Assembly (NCBI RefSeq): GCF_000154725.1
Contig: NZ_DS544873.1
Location: 2,741,397 to 2,805,396, forward strand
Source: Kordia algicida OT-1
Lineage (GTDB): Bacteria; Bacteroidota; Bacteroidia; Flavobacteriales; Flavobacteriaceae
Reading direction: 5' to 3'
Length of the DNA stretch: 64,000 nucleotides
In this document: in pieces, positions 34,265-43,402 of the stretch
Numbering within the stretch: the first letter of the stretch is position 1
How the letters are laid out: the number at the start of each line of letters is the position of its first letter
Notes under the pieces: model-generated
The model's input: the letters and a program-made list of their open reading frames with translations, nothing else
What the model was told of the DNA's origin: nothing
The model's database searches: none
Translations under genes and position numbers: made by a program

Positions 34265-35436
34265 ACTAATAATCTTTTTCCGTTAATATATTGTTCTAAT
34301 AATAGTTCTCCAGCAGCACTCCACGTACATTGCGGAACTCCGATAGCTTTCTGAGTTTTCGTGTTGAAATTTTCATAAAAGCCATAATTTTCTTTTGCAT
34401 TCAATTCCTGTATTGCTTTTAGCACATTTTTGGAGTTTTCTAGGTAATTCTGACTTACCAAACTCATTCCATAAAAACCATTTACCATTTGCCATGTACC
34501 GCCATTGTGAAATTCATACGGGAAGTTTCTAAATTCATATTTACAATTATTGACAAGTAATTTCCAATTGTCATCATTTTCAAGAATAGGTTCCCAAAAT
34601 GCTGGTAATAAGTTTAATGGTAAATTTTCTCTTAATTTTTCAGAATAGTTTATGAGCCTTTTTTGAAACGATGAGTCACCTAATTGTAATAACTGTGCAA
34701 TGGAATTTCCAAAGGCATCAAACATGGTTTGGTAACCTGACGGATTTACAGAAGCCATCCAATAGGAAGTATCATCTAGCCTATTATACGCTTTTGGGTG
34801 AAAAGGTGTTTGGTAATTTGTTTTTCTATAATTTCCGTTTAATTTTTCTGTAATGCGATCAATTTTTGTTTCAAATTCCTCAGATGGCTTTAATTTTTGA
34901 ACACATCGCAATGCCCACAATCGCAATACTTGATCGTAAAACGTATGTCCTTCCGTGATGTATTCATCTGCCCAATTTCCTGATCGTGGCACATATAATA
35001 AATCATTGGTGTTAAATTCCCACGCTTCTAGTAATTTGAATCCTTTCTTAATATTCGGAAGTAATTTTTCAAGGAAATCATCATCTTTCATCATCCAACA
35101 ATAGTTACACACACCAATAATGAACCAAGAAATGGTATCTACTCTACCTGCCAATCCACCAAAACTTAGCGCTACTTCATTAGTTGACTTAAAATATACA
35201 TTGGACGGAATTTGTCCTAATTCATGTTGATAATTCGCGAGTGTTTCTAATGTATTTTTAAATGTTCTCACCAAAGTTTCATCTCCATCCAACAATGCAG
35301 AAAGTCCGCAAATAACGCCATCACGCGCCCAAACACGTTGATAGTTTGTGATATTTTCTGCACTTGCTAAAAATCCTTTTTCAGAACTTGCCTTCAACAG
35401 TAGTTTTTTTGCTTGTATGTAAGATTGATTTGTCAT
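34261..35436 (-). CDS. GH100-like neutral invertase (alpha/alpha)6-barrel glycosidase
   Basis: 391 residues without signal peptide, hence cytoplasmic. The opening YQRVWARDGVICGLSALL and LANYQHELGQIPSNV resemble neutral/alkaline invertases and the glucosidases of the same six-hairpin clan. Further blocks are RVDTISWFIIGVCNYCWMM, VPRSGNWADEYITEG (catalytic Asp candidate) and EFHNGGTWQMVNGF (Glu/Trp). Sucrose would be split to glucose and fructose, matching the fructokinase and permease in the same operon. It overlaps both neighbours by four bases (ATGA). Confidence 0.72.
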   Translation of the reverse strand: MTNQSYIQAKKLLLKASSEKGFLASAENITNYQRVWARDGVICGLSALLDGDETLVRTFKNTLETLANYQHELGQIPSNVYFKSTNEVALSFGGLAGRVDTISWFIIGVCNYCWMMKDDDFLEKLLPNIKKGFKLLEAWEFNTNDLLYVPRSGNWADEYITEGHTFYDQVLRLWALRCVQKLKPSEEFETKIDRITEKLNGNYRKTNYQTPFHPKAYNRLDDTSYWMASVNPSGYQTMFDAFGNSIAQLLQLGDSSFQKRLINYSEKLRENLPLNLLPAFWEPILENDDNWKLLVNNCKYEFRNFPYEFHNGGTWQMVNGFYGMSLVSQNYLENSKNVLKAIQELNAKENYGFYENFNTKTQKAIGVPQCTWSAAGELLLEQYINGKRLLV

Positions 35437-36749
35437 GCAGCTGCTATTTTTTCTTTTGCTTTGGATTTAATCAATAACGTACAAATGACACTGATTAAGA
35501 GTAATACGCCAGCAAATGTGATCGCATTACGCGGATCGTTGTCTAAAAAGTGTTCTAATATATATCCAAATGATATGGTTTGAAACAACATTGGAATAAC
35601 AATCATCATGTTAATAATTCCCATATATACACCATAGCGTTCTTTTGGAATGTCGTGTACAACCATTAAGTATGGAATTCCCATGATACTTGCCCAACCT
35701 ATTCCAAAACCAGTAATAGCGAAAAATAGTAGGTTCTTGTTTTCTATGTGTGGAAACACTAAGAATCCAATCGCAGCTAGTAATAAGCAAAAAGCATGCA
35801 CGCGTTTGGGACTGTATTTTTTTGCATATCCTACCAAAGCAAAGGCTACTAAGAAAGTAACCGCATTGTACCAACCATTTACTAAACCTGTCCAGCTTGC
35901 CGCTTGTTCATACGCTTCTGGATTACTTTTTGGAGTTGCATTCCAAACTGAAAGCGCAATACTTTTGGAAGAATTTTGCCAGTAACAAAACAACGCATAC
36001 CACTGAAATAAGTACACCAATGCCAATTGCCACATTACTTTAGGCATATCGCCAATTGCCTCATAAATTTCTATTAATGGATGAAATATACTTCTTTTTT
36101 CGCTTCGTAACGCTTCTAGTTCTTCTTCTGTTGGAGGAATTTCATTTGTCGTTTTCATTGTCCATAAAATAGAACCTATGGAACAAACTGCTCCTAAAAA
36201 GAAGGATGCATATACCCAAGTTGGCAACGAGCCTGTAGTTCCAATAAAAATCATTGGAAATATAAATAAGGAAACATTTGCCAATACTTGTCCAATACCT
36301 GTAAAGAAACTTTGCATTTGAAATCCTAAGGGTTGTTGTGCTGCGTCTAATTTATCTGCAATAAATGCACGATATGGTTCCATTGCTGTATTGTTTCCTG
36401 CATCTAATATCCAAAGCAATCCTGCCGCCATCCATAAAGAACTGCTAAACGGAAACGCTAGTAAACAAATACTACAAATAAGTGCTCCGATAAAAAAATA
36501 CGGCTTCCTACGTCCAAACTTTGGATGCCATGTTTTATCACTCATTGCCCCAATTAATGGTTGAATCAATAAACCTGTCATGGGACCTGCAAGATGCAGT
36601 ATAGGAATTTGCGACGGATCTGCTCCTAGAAAATCATAGATGGGTGTTACCGCACTTTGTTGCAACCCAAAGCTATATTGAATTCCAAAGAATCCAATAT
36701 TCATATTCCAAATTTGCCAAAAAGTTAATTTAGGTTTCTTAAACTTCAT
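35433..36749 (-). CDS. MFS sugar permease, SLC45/sucrose-transporter-like
   Basis: 438 residues with about twelve membrane helices. The FGRRKPYFFIGA loop between helices 2 and 3 and the opening WQIWNMNIGFFGIQYSFGLQ fit the SLC45/GPH-like branch of the MFS that includes plant sucrose carriers. The cytoplasmic loop near 190-225 contains an acidic stretch (PTEEELEALRSEKRS). It would carry the sugar across the inner membrane to the GH100-like enzyme. Its stop overlaps the downstream start by four bases; the upstream TonB receptor gene is 180 bp away. Confidence 0.82.
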   Translation of the reverse strand: MKFKKPKLTFWQIWNMNIGFFGIQYSFGLQQSAVTPIYDFLGADPSQIPILHLAGPMTGLLIQPLIGAMSDKTWHPKFGRRKPYFFIGALICSICLLAFPFSSSLWMAAGLLWILDAGNNTAMEPYRAFIADKLDAAQQPLGFQMQSFFTGIGQVLANVSLFIFPMIFIGTTGSLPTWVYASFFLGAVCSIGSILWTMKTTNEIPPTEEELEALRSEKRSIFHPLIEIYEAIGDMPKVMWQLALVYLFQWYALFCYWQNSSKSIALSVWNATPKSNPEAYEQAASWTGLVNGWYNAVTFLVAFALVGYAKKYSPKRVHAFCLLLAAIGFLVFPHIENKNLLFFAITGFGIGWASIMGIPYLMVVHDIPKERYGVYMGIINMMIVIPMLFQTISFGYILEHFLDNDPRNAITFAGVLLLISVICTLLIKSKAKEKIAAA

Positions 36750-36861
36750 AGTATGCTATTATTTTTCTAGAAATTAGTTAAAATATGCAACGTTAGCTAT
36801 TCCAATATACGCAAAGGGAATATAGCAATAAGCAGGTTTTTCATGTGATGTTTTTATGAGA

Positions 36862-36895
36862 AAAAGAGTTAATATCAGTTGACATCAACTCTTTT
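36862..36895 (-). terminator. Hairpin between the TonB receptor gene and the permease gene
   Basis: AAAAGAGTT (36862-36870) and AACTCTTTT (36887-36895) form a stem; inner bases also pair partly. On the minus strand it follows the receptor stop by 34 nt, with a T run after it. It may lower expression of the downstream permease/enzyme genes relative to the receptor. Confidence 0.55.
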
Positions 36896-36928
36896 AAACT
36901 AATTAAAAAACTTATGGTATTCAAATAA

Positions 36929-39544
36929 TTAAAACATGTATTGCAATGTAAGAGAGATTGATCTTCCAGGTAAAGGTCTTGCTCTTACAATATTTGTTTG
37001 TCCTTCTACAATACTTCCTTCTTCTGATTCTGTAATTCCTAAAGAATCAAATATGTTGTTTGCTGCTATGTTTACGTTAAGTGATTTTGTGATTCCAACA
37101 TTTACAAAACTGTTTACGATTAAGAATCCAGGCATTACCAATTCATTGTTGTCTTGTGCAAATGCTTTCGATTGTCCAATGAAACTTAGTCCTACTGAGT
37201 TTTGCTTTTCATTTCCGAAGTTGTATGATGGAATTACGTTATAAATAAAATCTGGTTGTCTTCTTGGTGTGTTTCCAGCATTGTCTCCAGAATCTACTTC
37301 TGCATCTGTCCACGTAACTGCTCCACGTAAACTGAAATCATTAAATCTGTAGAAACCTTCTACTTCAACACCTAACGACTTGTAATCATTTTCTATGATA
37401 CTGTTTGTTGACGCTTCAAATCCGCCTTCTTCTTCTGTTTTTGCGTAGAATGCTGTTGCGTAAATTGCTCCATTTTCAAAACCTCTTTTATATCCTATTT
37501 CTGCTTGATTGATGAAGTCTAACGCGTTGATTCGATCTCCATCTAAATAATCTAATCCTGAAAATAAAATACGATCAGCTTTTGCAGAAGCACCTCTACT
37601 GTAACGTCCAAAAACAGCTTGGTTATCTTGCAATTTATAGTTTAAACCTACTGAGTACGACACATAATCATAGTCATAATCTACTGCCGTAGGGTTTGCA
37701 TTATCAATGGCAAATACATTTTGCTCTGGCACAGAAATTACGCCGTCATTGTTGACATCAAATTCTCTTTGTGTTCCACCAGTAAATGAACCAGAAACAC
37801 GACCTTTATCATAACGTAAACTTGCATCAATTGTAAAGTTCTCAGAAGCTTCTAGTGTAAAGTTTACATAAGGTGCAGATACATTGTAGTCGGTATCATA
37901 GTTTCTATGTAAATTTCCCCAAAAAGGAGTTCCGTACGCATACAAACCATTTTCACTTAATGCGTTGTTTCCTGCATCAAATACATTGATTAATCGTGCA
38001 TTGTCATCATTTACTTCTTGCAAGTACGAATTCCATAGCCATGACATAGAAATACTTTGGAAAGATTTAAAGTATCCTACCGTAACATCTAAGTTGTCAA
38101 ATGATTTTGATAATTTGAAATCATTCATAAAGTTATTGAAGTTGTTCAATTCTACATCAAACATATGAATTCTTGCTACTAAACTGTTTCCGCTTACAGG
38201 CGAACCATCTGTAAAAGCAAGTGTTGAACCTGCTCCAAAAGAATCTGCTATTGTAGTTGCATCAGCTACTTGTGATGGAAATGGCGATACAAAAGCACCA
38301 CTATTAGCTGAATAACGTGCGTTGTTCATTACTTTCCAATCATTTCCTAAATCGAAATTTGCTTGCATTCCTACAGAAGTAGAAAGCGGGTTCATTCCGT
38401 CAGTAACATCACCTCTTTGTATTTGTCCGTCAGCACCAATTCTAACAGTTTGTGTAAGATTTGCGCTATGAAGTGAGCCTCTTGTTGCGTCAAAGTTTGG
38501 TGCATTTCCCCAATCAGGATCGCTATTGGTTCCTGTTACTTGTATTGGCATTGGTAAATACGCAGCAGCTCTATCGTTTAGATATTTGGCATAGACACGT
38601 ACGGAGCCATTTTCAAATTCTTTTGTCAAACTAAGCTTTAATTGTCCTCCGTTATTTGCTGTAAATCCAGTTTCTCTAACACCTTCGCCTGCTCTATAAA
38701 ATCCACCAGCATGAAAGTATAAACCATCTCCTATTTTTGAACCGTAATTAAAATCTGTTCTGAAAGAATTGTAATCTAAACCAAATGTAGTTCCGATAGC
38801 GCCGCCTTCATTTTTTCCTGTTTTGCTTATAATATTGATGATTCCTCCAGGTCCATTTGACGTTAATGTTGACGCCGAACCTCCACGAATGGCTTCTATT
38901 CTTTTTACGTTGTAATCAAATCGTGTAAAAATATCTGCGGTTCCAAAAGAGATATCTCCATACAATAATACAGGCAATCCGTCTTCTTGTAATTGTACAT
39001 ATTTTGATCCACCAGAAGAAATTGGCACACCACGAACTGCAATATTAGCATTTCCTTCTCCACCAGATGATTCTGAACGAATACCAGGAATTGTTCTAAA
39101 GATTTCAGCGGTACTTCTTGGAGCTGATTGTTTAATAGTTGCTGGTTGCATGCTCGTTACCGAAACACTTGATTCTATTTTTGATCTCGGATTTACCACA
39201 CCAGTAATGATTACTTGATCTAAAGATTCTGCATCATCTGCTAATTTAATTTTAAGCACAATAGCACTTCCGTTTGCATTTACTGATTGATTATATGTAG
39301 TGTATCCAACTGAAGAAGCTTTTAATGTATATGTTCCATCTTCAACTCCTGTAATAGCAAACTTTCCATCAAAATCAGTAACAGCGCCTTTTGTAGTTCC
39401 ATCAAGAATGATATTTACACCTGGAATTGGCATTCCAGCTTTATCATTAACTGTTCCTGAAATTTTGGTTTGTGCAAGTGATATTGTCGTAACCAAAAGT
39501 AACAATAAGGAACAAAGACCTTTTAAGTTAGTAGCATTTTTCAT
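36929..39544 (-). CDS. TonB-dependent outer-membrane receptor with CarboxypepD_reg domain
   Basis: 871 residues. A signal peptide (ending SLAQ near residue 25) is followed by a carboxypeptidase-regulatory-like beta-sandwich (about 25-110, ISGTVNDKAGMPIPGVNI), a plug domain (IAVRGVPISSGGSKYVQLQE, then the GGSASTLTSNGPGGIINI stretch) and a 22-strand barrel that ends in Phe (SLTLQYMF). There is no SusD partner beside it, so it is not a SusC but a classical receptor. It heads the sugar operon and is divergent from the LacI gene, with two LacI operators between them, so sugar import is the likely role. Confidence 0.9.
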   Translation of the reverse strand: MKNATNLKGLCSLLLLLVTTISLAQTKISGTVNDKAGMPIPGVNIILDGTTKGAVTDFDGKFAITGVEDGTYTLKASSVGYTTYNQSVNANGSAIVLKIKLADDAESLDQVIITGVVNPRSKIESSVSVTSMQPATIKQSAPRSTAEIFRTIPGIRSESSGGEGNANIAVRGVPISSGGSKYVQLQEDGLPVLLYGDISFGTADIFTRFDYNVKRIEAIRGGSASTLTSNGPGGIINIISKTGKNEGGAIGTTFGLDYNSFRTDFNYGSKIGDGLYFHAGGFYRAGEGVRETGFTANNGGQLKLSLTKEFENGSVRVYAKYLNDRAAAYLPMPIQVTGTNSDPDWGNAPNFDATRGSLHSANLTQTVRIGADGQIQRGDVTDGMNPLSTSVGMQANFDLGNDWKVMNNARYSANSGAFVSPFPSQVADATTIADSFGAGSTLAFTDGSPVSGNSLVARIHMFDVELNNFNNFMNDFKLSKSFDNLDVTVGYFKSFQSISMSWLWNSYLQEVNDDNARLINVFDAGNNALSENGLYAYGTPFWGNLHRNYDTDYNVSAPYVNFTLEASENFTIDASLRYDKGRVSGSFTGGTQREFDVNNDGVISVPEQNVFAIDNANPTAVDYDYDYVSYSVGLNYKLQDNQAVFGRYSRGASAKADRILFSGLDYLDGDRINALDFINQAEIGYKRGFENGAIYATAFYAKTEEEGGFEASTNSIIENDYKSLGVEVEGFYRFNDFSLRGAVTWTDAEVDSGDNAGNTPRRQPDFIYNVIPSYNFGNEKQNSVGLSFIGQSKAFAQDNNELVMPGFLIVNSFVNVGITKSLNVNIAANNIFDSLGITESEEGSIVEGQTNIVRARPLPGRSISLTLQYMF

Positions 39545-39618
39545 TGTATTATTTATAGTTTTTTGGATTAATTTTTAGCTAAATTATATTTATAGCAATA
39601 CTATTTTACATTTTTCTC

Positions 39619-39636
39619 ATCGAAAACGTTTTCGAT
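39619..39636. promoter_or_regulatory. LacI-type operator 1
   Basis: ATCGAAAACGTTTTCGAT is a perfect 18-bp palindrome with the central CG typical of LacI/GalR operators. It lies in the divergent spacer between the TonB receptor and the regulator gene. Confidence 0.85.
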
Positions 39637-39641
39637 TTTAC

Positions 39642-39655
39642 CGAAAACGTTTTCG
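39642..39655. promoter_or_regulatory. LacI-type operator 2
   Basis: CGAAAACGTTTTCG, a perfect 14-bp palindrome with the same core as operator 1. The two centres are 21 bp apart, two helical turns, so both sites face the same side of the DNA. Confidence 0.85.
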
Positions 39656-39701
39656 ATTTCGTATTTTAGTCATTCGTTATATAAAAACTACGTTAGTTTC
39701 T

Positions 39702-40724
39702 ATGAAACCAATTACTTTAAAAGATATTTCAGAAAAATTAGGGATTTCTGTTACTACAGTTTCGAAAGCATTAAAAGGTTATCCTGATGTGAGTAAAAAA
39801 ACGCGTGCTTTGGTAAAAGAACTTGCAGAAACTTTGAATTATAAACCCAATGCTTTTGCTGTTAATTTACGTACGGAAGAATCCAAAACAATTGGTTTGA
39901 TTATTCCTGAGATTGTGCACCACTTTTTTTCGAGTGTGATTAAAGGAATTATAAGTCAGGCGGAAAAGAAGGGTTATTTGGTGATAATTTTACAATCTAA
40001 TGAATCGTATGATTTAGAAAAGAAACAGCTCGATTTATTGGTAAGTAAACGTGTTGATGGTATTTTGATATCGCTAGCAAATGGAACAGCAGATTTTAAA
40101 CATATTACCGACATTATGGATCAAGGAAAACCGATTGTGATGTTCGATAAAATCGCAAAAATTGTCAAGTGTTCAAAAGTTATTATTGACGATCGGAAAG
40201 CTGCGTATACAGCTACTCAGCATTTAATTGACACAGGTTGCAAGCGTATTGCCCATTTTCGTGGTCCGCTATTGCCACAAAATTCTATTGATCGTTTTCT
40301 AGGCTATAAAAAAGCTTTGGAAGATAACGGAATGACTTACGATCCTTCTTTGGTGTATATTTTTGACGACATGACGTTTGAAGTCGGAGAAATGTTCGCT
40401 AGAAAAATTTTATCTGAGCATACTGATGTGGATGGTATTTTTGTAAATACCGATTTGGTTGCCATTGGAGCTATTACAGAATTTAATAGACAAGGTGTGA
40501 ATATTCCTAAAGATATTTCTATTGTTGGTTTTAGTAATTGGTTTATGTCTTCTGCCATTACACCTTCATTAACCACTATAAATCAACCAGGTTTTGAAAT
40601 GGGAAAAATGGCTTTTAAGCAATTATATAGAGAATTAAAAGCCAAAAAGAAAAAGAAACAAATTACTCCAAAAATTATAGAGCTAGAAACAAATTTGGTT
40701 CAGAGGAATTCTACACGATCTTAA
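39702..40724 (+). CDS. LacI-family transcriptional regulator of the sugar locus
   Basis: 340 residues. The N-terminal helix-turn-helix ITLKDISEKLGISVTTVSKA with hinge LNYKPNAFAVNLRT is classical LacI. The effector domain of the periplasmic-binding type follows (TIGLIIPEIVHHFFSSVIKGI and later FSNWFMSSAITPSLTTINQP). It is divergent from the TonB receptor gene and faces two operators in the spacer. It presumably represses the operon until the sugar or a phosphorylated derivative binds. The ligand cannot be read from the sequence. Confidence 0.9.
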   Translation: MKPITLKDISEKLGISVTTVSKALKGYPDVSKKTRALVKELAETLNYKPNAFAVNLRTEESKTIGLIIPEIVHHFFSSVIKGIISQAEKKGYLVIILQSNESYDLEKKQLDLLVSKRVDGILISLANGTADFKHITDIMDQGKPIVMFDKIAKIVKCSKVIIDDRKAAYTATQHLIDTGCKRIAHFRGPLLPQNSIDRFLGYKKALEDNGMTYDPSLVYIFDDMTFEVGEMFARKILSEHTDVDGIFVNTDLVAIGAITEFNRQGVNIPKDISIVGFSNWFMSSAITPSLTTINQPGFEMGKMAFKQLYRELKAKKKKKQITPKIIELETNLVQRNSTRS

Positions 40725-40744
40725 GAATTAAAATAAAAAAATAG

Positions 40745-40770
40745 AAGCCTTACTAGAAACAGTAAGGCTT
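40745..40770 (-). terminator. Terminator between lacI and tRNA-Arg
   Basis: AAGCCTTACT (40745-40754) and AGTAAGGCTT (40761-40770) form a 10-bp perfect stem with loop AGAAAC. On the minus strand a long T run follows, so it mainly ends the tRNA transcript; on the plus strand the T run is short but may also end lacI. Confidence 0.8.
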
Positions 40771-40777
40771 TGTCTTG

Positions 40778-40851
40778 TGACCCCGGCAGGATTCAAACCT
40801 GCAACCGCTGGAGCCGAAATCCAGTGCGCTATTCAGTTGCGCCACGAGGCC
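40778..40851 (-). tRNA. tRNA-Arg (anticodon TCG)
   Basis: 74 nt on the minus strand, from GGCCTCG to the discriminator A. The acceptor pairs GGCCTCG with CGGGGTC (two G-U pairs); the anticodon stem CTGGA/TCCAG encloses TTTCGGC, so the anticodon is TCG (reads CGA). The T arm GCAGG-TTTGAAT-CCTGC is canonical. CCA is not encoded. Confidence 0.9.
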
Positions 40852-40894
40852 GTATTCCCATGAAAGTGGGAATCTTATTAATAAATTTCTTTTT

Positions 40895-41344
40895 TTAATT
40901 AGCCAATTTAGCTTTTACAATCGTAGAAATTGTTTTTCCATCAGCCTGACCAGCCAATTCTTTGGAAACAATTCCCATTACTTTTCCCATGTCTTTCATT
41001 CCTGAAGCGCCAATGTTATCAATAGTCATGACAACTACTTTTTCTATTTCTTCTTCCGATAATTGCTCTGGTAAAAATTCACTAATCACTTCTGCCTCAT
41101 CAATTTCTGGCAAAGCTAAATCTTTACGACCTTGCTCTAAAAATATAGCCGCGCTATCTTTGCGTTGCTTTACCAGTTTTTGAAGTAATTTGATCTCGTC
41201 TTCTTCTGATAATTCATCACTATTTCCGCTAGTTTTTGCTAAAAGTAATTCAGATTTTACAGCGCGTAAAGCTCGTAAAGCAGTTTGATCTTTCGCTTTC
41301 ATAGCAGCTTTCATCGCCATCATTATATCTTGTTGTAATCTCAT
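40895..41344 (-). CDS. GatB/YqeY-domain protein
   Basis: 149 residues, full length. The YqeY family pattern is clear: MRLQQDIMMAMKAAMKAKDQTALRALRAVKSEL at the start and the KQRKDSAAIFLEQGRKDLA block, ending with the helical MGKVMGIVSKELAGQADGKTIS tail that is shared with the C-terminus of GatB. In GatB this domain contacts tRNA; the free form has no proven role. The gene lies 101 bp downstream of ftsZ and has its own spacer with an ftsZ terminator. Confidence 0.88.
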   Translation of the reverse strand: MRLQQDIMMAMKAAMKAKDQTALRALRAVKSELLLAKTSGNSDELSEEDEIKLLQKLVKQRKDSAAIFLEQGRKDLALPEIDEAEVISEFLPEQLSEEEIEKVVVMTIDNIGASGMKDMGKVMGIVSKELAGQADGKTISTIVKAKLAN

Positions 41345-41382
41345 GATTTCTTATTTTTTTGGTAAAGCGAAGATAAAAAATT

Positions 41383-41415
41383 AAACCCGAAAATAGAACA
41401 GCAATTTCCGGGTCT
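41383..41415 (-). terminator. Terminator after ftsZ
   Basis: On the minus strand the stem 41404-41415 with 41383-41394 (AGACCCGGAAAT against ATTTTCGGGTTT, one bulge or mismatch) is followed by a T-rich stretch. It lies 30 nt after the ftsZ stop. Confidence 0.7.
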
Positions 41416-41445
41416 AAAAAACATATATAATAGTACTAAATCTAA

Positions 41446-43383
41446 TTAGTCAACGTTATCATGCAAGAAAGAATTGTTACTTCTTAATTGCATATCATCA
41501 TTACTATCCGTACCCAAACTGGTTCGGGAAGTATTGTCAGTCGATTGTGTATCGTTTAGCTCAATCCCTGCTCTTTTATAGGCTGGTTGCTTCTCAATTT
41601 CATCAATACGAGAGACACTATTATTGAATTTATAATTAAATTCTTTTAATTTTCTCCTGCGTTCGTCCGTTCTACTTTTTAAGCTTTCTTCAATTGTACT
41701 GTTAAATGGATCAACACCTTCAGCTTCTTTAGTTTCTTCACTCGGACTTTCAATTATTTTCTTTTCAAAAACTATACCATCTTCGGCTGCTTGCGAAATA
41801 TTTTTTTCTTCAGCAGCATCTTCGTCCATATAATCATCCAAACTGTAACGTGTGACACCTTTGTCATGCACTTCTGTCACAGGAATTACCTCTACAGGCT
41901 CGTTAACTTCAATAGCATTAACTTCCTCTGTATTTAATTCAAATTTGACAATATTTTCTTCTTGCTTTGGCGTTTCTTCTACTGTAGGATTTGCCAATGG
42001 CATGTCGAATGTAATTGCGATTTGATTTTCCTCATCTTCTTCTTGCGTTTCAGCAATTACAAATTCTGGCTCATTTACCTTTATATTCTTAATTTCATCC
42101 GTCATTGTCGTAATAACGAATTCCTCCTCTACTTTAGTAGCTGACACTTCTTCATATACTACTGACATATTTTTGATGATTTCCGTGGTCGGAATTAAAT
42201 TGAGTTCCGTAGTATCATCTACCAAAGTATGACGAATTACTTCTGCTTTCTTAGGCGGTATTTCTTGTGTCGGTTTCTGTGGAATGTTTGGTGTTACCAC
42301 AGAAGTTGGCTTTGTTGTTAAGTTCTGAACGGCAGGTTGCTCATCTTCTAAAGTGTGAATTACTTTTTTTGATTCTGTATTTACAATTTCATCCTGCTGA
42401 TCTACATCAAAACCAGTAGCTATAATCGTCACCGAAATTGCATCTTCCAAGGTTTCATCTTCTCCAACACCCATAATGATGTTTGCACCACCACCAGCTT
42501 CATTTTGAATATGATCGTTGATCTCTCCAATTTCATCAATGGTAATTTCTTCTGAACCAGAAACGATAAGCAACAGTACGTTTTTAGCTCCTGCAATTTT
42601 ATTGTCGTTTAGCAATGGAGAATCCAACGCTTTCATAATCGCTTCACTTGCTCGGTTTGCACCAGAAGCGTTAGACGACCCCATGATAGCGGTTCCACTA
42701 TTAGATAACACCGTTTTCGCATCACGCAAGTCAATATTTTGCGTATAGTGATGCGTAATTACTTCTGCAATTCCTCTAGATGCTGTAGAAAGTACTTCAT
42801 CTGCTTTAGAGAATCCTGCTTTAAATCCTAAGTTTCCGTAAACTTCTCGTAGTTTATCGTTGTTTATCACAATCAGCGAATCTACATGTGAGCGAAGTTT
42901 TTCTACTCCAATTCGCGCTTGTGTATTACGCATTTTTCCTTCAAATTTAAAAGGAATTGTAACAATACCAACCGTTAATATGTCTTTGTCTTTGGCAAGT
43001 TTTGCTATGACTGGTGCGGCTCCAGTTCCGGTTCCTCCGCCCATTCCTGCCGTGATGAAGACCATTTTGGTATTGGTATCCAACATCGTACTAATGTCTT
43101 CTATACTTTCTAATGCGGCTTTTTCTCCTACTTCTGGATTGGCTCCTGCGCCAAGACCTTCCGTAAGAGAAACTCCTAATTGTATTTTATTAGGCACTGC
43201 ACTGTTTTGTAAAGCTTGTGAATCTGTATTACAGATCACAAAATCTACTCCTTTTATTCCTTGTTGGAACATGTGGTTGATGGCATTACTTCCGCCACCG
43301 CCTACACCGATCACTTTAATTACATTTGATTGGTTTTTTGGTAAATCAAATGAAATGTTTCCGAATTCTGTGTTGCTACTCAT
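41446..43383 (-). CDS. ftsZ: Cell division protein FtsZ, with very long C-terminal linker
   Basis: 645 residues against about 380-400 in E. coli or Bacillus. The first 320 are the tubulin-like GTPase: GVGGGGSNAINHMF near 27-39, the signature GGGTGTG at 115-121, and NIDLRDAKTVLSNSGTAIMG later on. FtsZ forms the division ring. From about residue 330 to 600 follows an acidic, Glu/Val/Thr-rich region without obvious fold (for example the EEIVEQPTET-like text), typical of the flavobacterial linker. The last residues SFLHDNVD may be the conserved C-terminal peptide. The gene lies 19 bp after ftsA. Confidence 0.95.
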   Translation of the reverse strand: MSSNTEFGNISFDLPKNQSNVIKVIGVGGGGSNAINHMFQQGIKGVDFVICNTDSQALQNSAVPNKIQLGVSLTEGLGAGANPEVGEKAALESIEDISTMLDTNTKMVFITAGMGGGTGTGAAPVIAKLAKDKDILTVGIVTIPFKFEGKMRNTQARIGVEKLRSHVDSLIVINNDKLREVYGNLGFKAGFSKADEVLSTASRGIAEVITHHYTQNIDLRDAKTVLSNSGTAIMGSSNASGANRASEAIMKALDSPLLNDNKIAGAKNVLLLIVSGSEEITIDEIGEINDHIQNEAGGGANIIMGVGEDETLEDAISVTIIATGFDVDQQDEIVNTESKKVIHTLEDEQPAVQNLTTKPTSVVTPNIPQKPTQEIPPKKAEVIRHTLVDDTTELNLIPTTEIIKNMSVVYEEVSATKVEEEFVITTMTDEIKNIKVNEPEFVIAETQEEDEENQIAITFDMPLANPTVEETPKQEENIVKFELNTEEVNAIEVNEPVEVIPVTEVHDKGVTRYSLDDYMDEDAAEEKNISQAAEDGIVFEKKIIESPSEETKEAEGVDPFNSTIEESLKSRTDERRRKLKEFNYKFNNSVSRIDEIEKQPAYKRAGIELNDTQSTDNTSRTSLGTDSNDDMQLRSNNSFLHDNVD

Positions 43384-43402
43384 AATTCTTTAACTGTTTT
43401 TT

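Noticed and set aside
42860-43393. 177-codon ORF antisense to ftsZ
   Set aside because: It mirrors the strongly conserved ftsZ GTPase domain; the open frame follows from ftsZ codon use.
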